Below, in pieces: positions 1 to 6,064 of a stretch of DNA of 17,890 nucleotides (positions are counted from its first letter, which is position 1; each line of letters begins with the position of its first letter). Both the position numbers and the translations under genes were made by a program. The notes under the pieces were generated by a model. It had not been told where the DNA came from and did no database searches. It saw only the letters and a list, made by a program, of their open reading frames with translations. Source of the stretch: Bacteroidota bacterium (GTDB lineage Bacteria; Bacteroidota; Bacteroidia; Bacteroidales; VadinHA17); NCBI GenBank assembly GCA_012838685.1, contig DUOU01000109.1:1-17890 (forward strand). Reading direction: 5' to 3'.

Positions 1-962
1 TCTGGCAGGGCAGGAGCTGCCTTAACCAGATCGGCGCATGCCTGATCAATAGCGACCGGATCAAATGAGGCGGTTATACCGATATTTGGCACCATGGGGT
101 AGTCATTAAACTCCCAGCAATCGCAGTTCGGTGAAACATCCAGAACAAAGTTTATATGGAACGCGGGTTTGTCCTTAACAACAGCGTAACAGTACTCTGC
201 TATCCTTTTGCAAACAAGTTCCGAGGCGTTGCTCCATACTGCCTGTGCGGCTTCGTACTGGCATACCGCCACGCACTGCCCACATCCCGTACAAATATTA
301 TAGTCGATAACCGCCTTTTTATCGATAACTTTTATAGCCTTCTGTGAACAGTATTTTTCGCAGATACGGCAACCGATACAGTTGTTGGGATCAATTTTTG
401 GAGAGGAGGCGGAATGGAGAAACAGTTTTCCGCCTACCGAGGCGCAGCCCATGCCCAGATTTTTCAACGCGCCACCGAAGCCGGTCATATCGTGTCCCTT
501 GAAGTGGTTCATGGATATTATTATATCCGCATCGGCAACTGCGGAACCGATCTTGGCCGATTCGCAACATTCCATGTTGAGGGGAATCTCCCTGTATTCG
601 GTGCCTTTGATACCATCGGCTATCACAATGGGACAGCCTGTGGCTATGGGGTTGTATCCGTTTTCGAACGCTGCTTCCAGATGCTCGGGGGCATTGGAGC
701 GACGACCGTGGTAAAGGGTGTTGGCGTCGGTCAAAAAGGGTATGGCTCCCTTTTTTCTTACATACCTGACTACCGTGGCCGAGAAGTTGGGCCTGAGATA
801 GGCCAGGTTCCCCGGTTCACCGAAATGTATCTTTATAGCCGTCATTTTTTTGTCGAAGTCAATTTGATCTATTCCCGCCTTTATCATCAGTCGTTCCAGT
901 TTGTTCAGGAGGTTGCTGCCCGACTTGACCCTTAGATCCGTAAACCATACTTTTGATGCCAT
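1..962 (-). CDS. DUF362 domain protein with two [4Fe-4S] ferredoxin motifs (3' end outside window)
   Basis: I translated this frame by hand from the ATG on the minus strand at 962. It stays open to the window edge, giving at least 320 residues, so the C-terminus is missing. Residues 1-190 match what I know of DUF362 proteins, including the stretches KIHFGEPGN, LTDANTLYHG and MNHFKGHDMTGFGGALKNLG. Two ferredoxin-type clusters follow: Cys195, 198, 201, 205 (CIGCRICEKYC) and Cys224, 227, 230, 234 (CTGCGQCVAVC). There is no signal peptide, so a cytoplasmic redox protein is likely. The family has no settled biochemical role. The gene begins 19 nt after the ispH stop on the same strand and is probably the last gene seen of the porQ-cmk-ispH transcript. 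An electron-transfer role is inferred from the cysteine motifs; the specific partner is unknown. Confidence 0.88.
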   Translation of the reverse strand, partial: MASKVWFTDLRVKSGSNLLNKLERLMIKAGIDQIDFDKKMTAIKIHFGEPGNLAYLRPNFSATVVRYVRKKGAIPFLTDANTLYHGRRSNAPEHLEAAFENGYNPIATGCPIVIADGIKGTEYREIPLNMECCESAKIGSAVADADIIISMNHFKGHDMTGFGGALKNLGMGCASVGGKLFLHSASSPKIDPNNCIGCRICEKYCSQKAIKVIDKKAVIDYNICTGCGQCVAVCQYEAAQAVWSNASELVCKRIAEYCYAVVKDKPAFHINFVLDVSPNCDCWEFNDYPMVPNIGITASFDPVAIDQACADLVKAAPALP

Positions 963-981
963 ATCCCGATATTTGTAGTTA

Positions 982-1872
982 TTATATTAAAATGCTATCA
1001 ATTTCCAACACCCTACAGTATGTGTTTTTTATTAACCATCTGGGTGTTGATGTTGCCCCGCATATGCCAACCGTGGAATTTTTGGAGAACCAACTTTCCT
1101 TTATCTCCTGAGGGGAAGAGACGAAGTATGATTCCGGGTTGACGTTCTTGCAAATTGTGAACAGCATCTTGCCGTTGGAGCTTTCACGACCGCCGACAAA
1201 TATAATTATATCATGTTTGGCGGCGAATTCTTTGAGATAGGGTTCGCGGTTGGATACCTGTCGGCAGATTGTATTGAACATCCGGAACCTGGCATCAATG
1301 TCGGTATAACCATTCGCCACTATTTTTTCTTTTATATATTCTGATATTCTGGCGTAACGTTCCAGCGACATAGTTGTCTGCGCGAAGAGAAAAACAGGTT
1401 TTGTAAAATCAATTTTATGGAGATCCTCTTTACCTGTTATTATTATCCCTTCGTTGTTGGTCTGTCCGAGTAGTCCAATAACCTCCGCATGTCCCGGTTT
1501 TCCGTAAATAACTATCTGGGCTTCCTCTTCGCGATTTGTTTCCCATATCTTTTTTATCCTGTATTGGAGTTTCTTCACGATAGGACAGGTGGCATCGATA
1601 ATAGTGTTGCCGTTGGCTTCGGCTTTGGCGTACGTTTCCGGCGGCTCGCCATGCGCCCTGATCAGAATGTTGCATCCCCGGATGTTGTTGAACTCCTCCC
1701 GGCCAATAGATTTCAGTCCCAGTTCCGCCAGCCGGTGAACCTCCTCGTCATTGTGCACTATCTGTCCCAGAGAGAAGAGATCTGCTTTGTTGTTCAGCGC
1801 TTTCTCAGCTATCTCAACGGCCTTTTCTACCCCAAAGCAGAAACCTGAGTTGGCGTCTATCTCAATTTTCAT
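982..1872 (-). CDS. ispH: 4-hydroxy-3-methylbut-2-enyl diphosphate reductase (IspH/LytB)
   Basis: Last enzyme of the methylerythritol phosphate pathway: it reductively converts HMBPP to IPP and DMAPP using a [4Fe-4S] cluster and two electrons from an outside donor. The 296-residue length is normal. The three cluster cysteines are visible at 12 (GFCFGV), 96 (DATCPIV) and 203 (NTICRQ). The substrate-contact residues His40, His74 (AHG), His128/Glu130 (PGHAEV) and the Thr166/Thr167 pair are also present, as is the late SSNGK segment (231-235). The start overlaps the end of cmk by 11 nt, which indicates translational coupling. A DUF362 iron-sulphur protein follows 19 nt downstream. Family assignment is secure; the physiological electron donor cannot be read from the sequence. 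Confidence 0.96.
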   Translation of the reverse strand: MKIEIDANSGFCFGVEKAVEIAEKALNNKADLFSLGQIVHNDEEVHRLAELGLKSIGREEFNNIRGCNILIRAHGEPPETYAKAEANGNTIIDATCPIVKKLQYRIKKIWETNREEEAQIVIYGKPGHAEVIGLLGQTNNEGIIITGKEDLHKIDFTKPVFLFAQTTMSLERYARISEYIKEKIVANGYTDIDARFRMFNTICRQVSNREPYLKEFAAKHDIIIFVGGRESSNGKMLFTICKNVNPESYFVSSPQEIKESWFSKNSTVGICGATSTPRWLIKNTYCRVLEIDSILI

Positions 1873-2557
1873 CCAAATATTTTTCCAGAAGTTCTTCGAA
1901 CCAGACCATCTGTTGTTTAATGGTCATCCTACTGTTGTCCAGGATCACGGCATCATCGGCCCGGCGCAACGGACTGATATCCCTGTTCTCATCGGTAAGG
2001 TCGCGCGCGATTATGTTGTTTTTTATCTCTTCCAGATCGACGCTCACCCCTTTGCCGGACAGTTCGTCGAACCGACGTTTGGCTCTGACATCTACCGACG
2101 CTGTCATAAATATTTTGATGTCGGCATCCGGGAATACCACGGTGCCGATATCCCTGCCGTCCATTACGATGCCCCTGTTGCCGCCAATGGAGCGCAGTAT
2201 GGCTACCATATGGCTTCTGACCTCGGCAATGGCGCTGATCTGGCTGACGAAGCCCGAGACCTCGATGCCGCGAATCTTGGCTTCGACATTCTCACCGTTG
2301 AGCAATGTGACCTGTTCCCCGGAGATTTTATCCATCTCGAAGGATATTGCCACCTGGTTGATATCCTCGATGATGGCATCAACATTTATATTGTCGGCCC
2401 CTATGTACCCTTTTCGAAGGAAGTAGAGGGTGGCTGACCGGTACATTGAACCGCTGTCGATGTACAGGTACCCCAATTTTTTGGCTATAAGCTTGGCGAA
2501 GGTGCTTTTCCCGCACGATGAATACCCGTCTATCGCTATTGTTAGTTCTCTTTTCAT
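1862..2557 (-). CDS. cmk: Cytidylate kinase
   Basis: Phosphorylates CMP and dCMP with ATP in the cytoplasm, feeding CTP/dCTP pools. At 231 residues it has the usual size. The P-loop is GYSSCGKST (11-19). The YIDSGSMYR segment (32-40) forms the nucleotide-monophosphate site, followed by MDGRDIGTVVF (131-141) with Asp132/Arg134/Asp135. The C-terminal lid and substrate region DENRDISPLRRADDA is at 188-202. Its ATG shares four bases (ATGA) with the porQ stop, and its end overlaps ispH, so it sits in the middle of a translationally coupled porQ-cmk-ispH run. This neighbourhood is common in Bacteroidota, where cmk is regularly found next to porQ. Confidence 0.96.
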   Translation of the reverse strand: MKRELTIAIDGYSSCGKSTFAKLIAKKLGYLYIDSGSMYRSATLYFLRKGYIGADNINVDAIIEDINQVAISFEMDKISGEQVTLLNGENVEAKIRGIEVSGFVSQISAIAEVRSHMVAILRSIGGNRGIVMDGRDIGTVVFPDADIKIFMTASVDVRAKRRFDELSGKGVSVDLEEIKNNIIARDLTDENRDISPLRRADDAVILDNSRMTIKQQMVWFEELLEKYLDEN

Positions 2558-3570
2558 CTGTTGTATAGTTTATCCATTTTGACTATCAGTGAGATATGTG
2601 TTGAGCCACCTGCCATGTGGATCGATTTTGCCAGTTCAATGTTGACCAGTGAGGTGTTGATCCCAAAACCCCAGTTGAAACCGATCCCTGATGCGGTATT
2701 GCCCGGGTAGAACTCCTTTCTCAAAAGATAGTTGTATCCCAGGCTTATATAAAAAGTTTCGACAGGTATTATTTCCATGCCTATAACAGTGTGGCGCAGA
2801 ATATTGTCAACTATCTTTGAATTGGCGAAATATGTCGCATTCTCATTGCCCGTGTCGTGTATAAGGTTGTATTTCTCAAGGTGTACCAGTGTCAGCGAGA
2901 AACGGAGCGGCGCATATTCCAAACCTTGCGTCACCCCGGCTTCAATGCTGAAAGGGAGTTTCATCCGCTCCTCGCCAGCATATTTGGTCAACTGCATGCC
3001 CATGTTTTTGATAGTTAATCCGGCTGAAAACAGTCTATTTGGGCTGACGTAATTGGCGCCAAAGTCAAAAGCGAATCCAATGGAGGTGTATTTTTCGAGG
3101 TGGGAGAGTACCGGCTTGAAGGTAGCACCGACGGTGAAGGAAGAGTCTATCGCCCTGGAGTAGATTATGGGAAAAGTAAACTCTGAAGCGGTGAAATCAC
3201 CGATGATGGTTCCTGTAGGGTCGGCCTCCGTAAATTTCCCGTAACTATAGAAAGCGACTCCTCCGGCGATATTGGCCTTTTCCGTGATTTGCTGACCGTA
3301 AAGAGCCAGGCCGTAATTGATCCCCGCAAAATAATTTACATAATCGAGCGCCAGTTGATGCGCCATCGTTCCTTTCAAAAGTGATGGGTTGTGGTAGCTA
3401 AGGTTAATGTTGTTACTGTTCAAAGAGACGTTGGTTCCTCCCAAAGAGGCCACCAGCCCCGAATGTGTCAGGTTCAGGAACTCATAGGTGTTGTCGCCTC
3501 CGATGGTCTGACCGTTCACAAATGAGGACAGCGATAACAATGCCGCTATTATCGTACTCCTTTTCAACAT
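2554..3570 (-). CDS. porQ: Type IX secretion system protein PorQ
   Basis: A 338-residue outer-membrane protein of the Bacteroidota type IX (Por) secretion system, which exports and anchors proteins carrying C-terminal secretion signals. The N-terminus is a plausible signal peptide (about residues 1-20, ending near FVNG/Q). The mature part begins QTIGGDNTYEFLNLTHSGLVA, and has the glycine- and aromatic-rich alternating pattern of a beta-barrel (for example GGVAFYSYG, GFAFDFGANY, ISLGYNY). The order porQ-cmk-ispH supports the call. The 18 nt between the EamA stop and this ATG contain a perfect TAnnTTTG element, so porQ could be expressed from its own promoter as well as from the upstream gene. 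I am confident of the PorQ family; its presence implies T9SS in the organism although no other por/gld gene is in the window. Confidence 0.9.
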   Translation of the reverse strand: MLKRSTIIAALLSLSSFVNGQTIGGDNTYEFLNLTHSGLVASLGGTNVSLNSNNINLSYHNPSLLKGTMAHQLALDYVNYFAGINYGLALYGQQITEKANIAGGVAFYSYGKFTEADPTGTIIGDFTASEFTFPIIYSRAIDSSFTVGATFKPVLSHLEKYTSIGFAFDFGANYVSPNRLFSAGLTIKNMGMQLTKYAGEERMKLPFSIEAGVTQGLEYAPLRFSLTLVHLEKYNLIHDTGNENATYFANSKIVDNILRHTVIGMEIIPVETFYISLGYNYLLRKEFYPGNTASGIGFNWGFGINTSLVNIELAKSIHMAGGSTHISLIVKMDKLYNR

Positions 3571-3574
3571 TAGG

Positions 3575-3582
3575 CAAATATA
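3575..3582 (-). promoter_or_regulatory. Candidate -7 box for porQ (TATATTTG)
   Basis: On the minus strand TATATTTG matches the Bacteroidota -7 consensus TAnnTTTG exactly and ends only four bases before the porQ ATG. Initiation at the usual distance would place the first transcribed base at or within a base or two of the start codon, giving a leaderless message. No good -33 TTG/TTTG is present 19-21 nt upstream, so the assignment rests on one box. Confidence 0.4.
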
Positions 3583-3588
3583 ATAAAA

Positions 3589-4485
3589 TCAACTTTCAGC
3601 GGACTGTTTTTTTGTCTTCAACTGGGCTAGGAGGAGTCCGCATATCACAACCACCATACCTGTTATGCTTCTGGATGTTAGTTGTTCGTCGAGTATAAAA
3701 AAGGAAAAAATAGCTGTCAGTACCGGTATAAAGTTGGTGAAGACGTTCGCGCGGGTGACACCTATATTCTTAACGGCTACAGCGAACAGGGCAAAAGCCC
3801 CCACCGAAGCGAAAAGCGCCAGCTTGGCGATAGGAAGGAGGTCTGCCGTCCCAATTTCACCGAAATTGATATGAGGCAGATCGGAGATCAAAAATATTGG
3901 CAGAAAGAGAATAGAGCCAAGGAAGTTCTGCATAAAAACGATAAAAAACGGGTTGTAGTTTTCCACAAGTTTTCCAAGAAAGATGCCGTAACCTACGGCG
4001 GAGAGTACCGCCATAAACAGGAGAGCCAACCCTTTGGGATTGTATACAAAAGCTCCCTCTTTGTTCAGGATAAAAATAAGAATACCGATAAACGACAGGG
4101 CGATACCCAAATAATTGATGATTCCAAGTTTCTCTTTGAGGAAGATCCATGCCGCTATCGCGATGACAATTGGTATGGTGGCTATGACGACTGAACCAAC
4201 TGTGGCGGAGACAAGCGTTAAGCCATGACTTTCACCTAAGAAATATAGAAACGGCTCGCACACCGTCAACCAGAAAAAGAGCTTGAAGTCGCCCTTTTTT
4301 ATTTTTTGGAATTGTTTGGTGATGAACAGGTAAACAACAATCAGTACAGTGGCAAGAACAAGTCTGGAAAACACGATTGTCATGGGCCTGAGTGTCTGGT
4401 TGGCCTCCTTGAACCAGATAAAGGAAAAGGCCCAGAAAACCATCGCCAGGAGTACGATAATATAAATCTTGAATTGTTTTGCCAT
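3589..4485 (-). CDS. EamA/DMT-superfamily transporter
   Basis: A 298-residue polytopic inner-membrane protein with the two-repeat, about ten-helix layout of EamA (drug/metabolite transporter) permeases. It opens with a first helix and the motif VFWAFSFIWFKEANQ, typical of the family. A second repeat starts after about residue 150 (GLALLFMAVLSAVGYGIFLGKL) and closes with ILDEQLTSRSITGMVVVICGLLL, the usual ending before a short basic tail. The substrate cannot be inferred; relatives export amino acids, metabolites or sugars. It is the first gene of the minus-strand run and ends 18 nt before porQ. A near-consensus promoter element TATATTTTG (one base too long) lies upstream at 4537-4545. Confidence 0.88.
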   Translation of the reverse strand: MAKQFKIYIIVLLAMVFWAFSFIWFKEANQTLRPMTIVFSRLVLATVLIVVYLFITKQFQKIKKGDFKLFFWLTVCEPFLYFLGESHGLTLVSATVGSVVIATIPIVIAIAAWIFLKEKLGIINYLGIALSFIGILIFILNKEGAFVYNPKGLALLFMAVLSAVGYGIFLGKLVENYNPFFIVFMQNFLGSILFLPIFLISDLPHINFGEIGTADLLPIAKLALFASVGAFALFAVAVKNIGVTRANVFTNFIPVLTAIFSFFILDEQLTSRSITGMVVVICGLLLAQLKTKKQSAES

Positions 4486-4609
4486 AAGTTATATCATCAA
4501 CTTTTAAAAGTCTGGTTGTTCCCGCTTTTGTGCCCCCAAAATATAATTTTGTTTCCCGTTCCCGGCGAGAACGCCCGCTAAACTAATGCATAAAAGTCAA
4601 ACATTATCG

Positions 4610-4640
4610 TTGGAGATGGCGATTCTATCTTTTATTTTTG
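4610..4640 (+). promoter_or_regulatory. Promoter of the threonine aldolase gene
   Basis: TTG at 4610-4612 and TATTTTTG at 4633-4640 are 20 nt apart and fit the Bacteroidota -33/-7 pattern (TTG, 19-21 nt, TAnnTTTG). Transcription would start near 4646, leaving a leader of roughly 60 nt before the ATG at 4708. Confidence 0.6.
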
Positions 4641-4650
4641 TTCCATTATT

Positions 4651-4668
4651 TATCGGTTTGTCCCGATA
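4651..4668 (+). promoter_or_regulatory. Hairpin at the 5' end of the threonine aldolase leader
   Basis: TATCGG (4651-4656) pairs perfectly with CCGATA (4663-4668) around a six-base loop. It would lie within a few bases of the predicted transcript start. This could be a 5' stabilising hairpin or part of an operator. The rest of the 222-bp divergent region 4486-4707 shows nothing else I can name. Confidence 0.35.
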
Positions 4669-4707
4669 GTTGAAAACTTACTCTTTCCAACAATTGACAA
4701 TATTTAT

Positions 4708-5745
4708 ATGGGTTACAGTTTTTTGAACGATTACAGCGAGGGGTGTGTCCCCGAAATTTTGGATATTCTGGGTCGGACCAACCATGCCCAGGAGGTTGGA
4801 TATGGTGAAGATGCCCTTTGTGTCGAGGCCGCTGGTTTAATAAGGGGGGAGACCGGCTGTTTGAAAGCTGATGTTCACTTCGTAAGCGGTGCTACCCAGG
4901 CCAACAAGATCATCATCTCATCGGCATTGCGGCCATTTGAGGCGGTTGTTGCCGCCAACACGGGTCATATAGCCGTGCATGAAGCCGGTGCCATAGAGGC
5001 AACGGGACACAAAGTATGTACCGTTCCGACAGCTGACGGTAAGCTGATTCCGGAGTTGGTGGATCAGGTTGTGAAAACCCATATCGATGAGCACATGGTC
5101 AAACCCCGTATGGTCTATATTTCCAATACTACCGAGGTGGGGACGGTATATGTCAAAAAGGAGCTGACAGTGCTTAAGGAATATTGCGGGGCGAACAACC
5201 TTTATCTGTTTGTGGATGGGGCAAGATTGGCGCAGGCACTGACCTCAAAGGCCAACGATATCGCCATGAAGGAGTTCGCCGCCATACCTGACGTATTCTA
5301 TATTGGGGGGACAAAAAATGGCGCCCTTCTGGGAGAGGCTATCGTGATCAACAATGAAAACATAAAAAATGATTTTCGCTTTAACCTCAAACAGAACGGT
5401 GCGTTGTTGGCTAAGGGCCGGATACTGGGGGCGCAGTTTATAGGTCTGTTTACCGATAATATCTTTTATAGGAACGGCGCTCATGCCAACAGTATGGCGA
5501 TGAAACTGGCCGATGGCATTGAGGAGGCCGGTTTTGGATTCATGGCGGAGCCGGAAAGCAACCAGATATTCCCTATACTTCCGAACAGGGTAATCGAGAG
5601 CTTGCTGAAGGATTATAGGTTTTATCGCTGGGCCGACAATGGGGATGGAAGTTCCTCTATACGTTTGGTCACCTCCTGGGCTACCAAAGAGGATAAGGTT
5701 GACAGGTTTATAGCTGATCTAAAGTCGGCTAACCGGTGCGCGTGA
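4708..5745 (+). CDS. Low-specificity L-threonine aldolase (PLP-dependent, beta-eliminating lyase family)
   Basis: Cleaves L-threonine or L-allo-threonine to glycine and acetaldehyde in the cytoplasm. At 345 residues it is full length. Fold-type I PLP features are visible: FVSGATQANK (58-67), HIAVHEAGAIEATGHK (87-102) with the PLP-stacking His91, FVDGARLAQAL (168-178) with Asp170 and Arg173, and the Schiff-base lysine Lys203 in GGTKNGALLGEA. The ATG is preceded by an A/T-rich stretch rather than a Shine-Dalgarno sequence, as usual in this phylum. It is monocistronic: its own promoter lies upstream and a hairpin terminator downstream, facing a convergent tRNA-His gene. Stereospecificity is not readable from the sequence. 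Confidence 0.92.
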   Translation: MGYSFLNDYSEGCVPEILDILGRTNHAQEVGYGEDALCVEAAGLIRGETGCLKADVHFVSGATQANKIIISSALRPFEAVVAANTGHIAVHEAGAIEATGHKVCTVPTADGKLIPELVDQVVKTHIDEHMVKPRMVYISNTTEVGTVYVKKELTVLKEYCGANNLYLFVDGARLAQALTSKANDIAMKEFAAIPDVFYIGGTKNGALLGEAIVINNENIKNDFRFNLKQNGALLAKGRILGAQFIGLFTDNIFYRNGAHANSMAMKLADGIEEAGFGFMAEPESNQIFPILPNRVIESLLKDYRFYRWADNGDGSSSIRLVTSWATKEDKVDRFIADLKSANRCA

Positions 5746-5747
5746 CG

Positions 5748-5810
5748 ACGGCCTTAATTTCTTCCCGCTCCACAGAACAAGTTCTATTCGCGTTAAAAAA
5801 TTAAAGCCGT
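5748..5810 (+). repeat. Long inverted repeat in the threonine aldolase 3' region
   Basis: Positions 5748-5760 (ACGGCCTTAATTT) are complementary at 12 of 13 bases to 5798-5810 (AAATTAAAGCCGT). The 37-nt loop contains the small dyad AGAAC-AA-GTTCT. The right arm is also the left arm of the terminator hairpin at 5806-5826, so the two structures cannot form together. Confidence 0.55.
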
Positions 5811-5837
5811 TACCCTTAGGGACGGCCTTTTCTTTTT
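5806..5837. terminator. Bidirectional rho-independent terminator between threonine aldolase and tRNA-His
   Basis: GCCGT (5806-5810) and CCC (5813-5815) pair with GGG (5819-5821) and ACGGC (5822-5826), with a two-base bulge and a three-base loop. On the plus strand a pyrimidine/T-rich run CTTTTCTTTTT follows. On the minus strand the hairpin is followed by TTTAATTTTTTAA, so it can also end the tRNA-His transcript. Confidence 0.75.
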
Positions 5838-5838
5838 G

Positions 5839-5913
5839 GGTGGAAGATGGGATTCGAACCCACGACCTTCGGAACCACAATCCGACGTTCTAACCAACTG
5901 AACTACATCCACC
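5839..5913 (-). tRNA. tRNA-His (GTG anticodon)
   Basis: Read on the minus strand it folds as a full cloverleaf: acceptor GTGGATG/CTTCCAC, D-arm GTTC/GAAC, anticodon loop TTGTGGT with anticodon GTG (decodes CAC/CAU), and T-arm with the TTCGAAT loop. An extra G is encoded at position -1 opposite C73, the identity element of histidine tRNA. CCA is not encoded. One acceptor pair is a U6:U67 mismatch. The gene stands alone between two plus-strand genes. Confidence 0.96.
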
Positions 5914-5924
5914 GTTTAGGGACG

Positions 5925-5955
5925 CAAAAGTACGCTCATATTTTATATTATCAAA
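5925..5955 (-). promoter_or_regulatory. Promoter of tRNA-His
   Basis: On the minus strand TTTG (5952-5955) is followed after exactly 19 nt by TACTTTTG (5925-5932), a perfect Bacteroidota -33/-7 pair. The -7 box ends 11 bases before the first tRNA base (G-1), giving a very short 5' leader as expected for a tRNA gene. Confidence 0.78.
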
Positions 5956-5985
5956 ATTTCGGACTCAAATTATTTCTTTATTGCC

Positions 5986-5993
5986 TATCTTTG
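5986..5993 (+). promoter_or_regulatory. Candidate -7 box for the flippase gene (TATCTTTG)
   Basis: TATCTTTG fits TAnnTTTG exactly and lies 71 nt upstream of the TTG start. The -33 position has only a weak TTTCGG with long spacing, so this is a moderate call. Confidence 0.38.
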
Positions 5994-6064
5994 TGGCAAG
6001 ATTTTTGATGTGTTGGTGCGGAATGATACAGAGGCTTTTTCGCCCATTTAATATCTAATTTAAA

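Noticed and set aside
414..935. 173-residue plus-strand open frame, and other plus frames in 156-935
   Set aside because: They lie opposite the DUF362 coding frame, which has clear family motifs and ferredoxin cysteines; the plus frames have no recognisable domains.
5839..6064. Phage or island attachment site at the tRNA-His gene
   Set aside because: No integrase, no direct repeat of the tRNA 3' end and no mobile genes are visible on either side.
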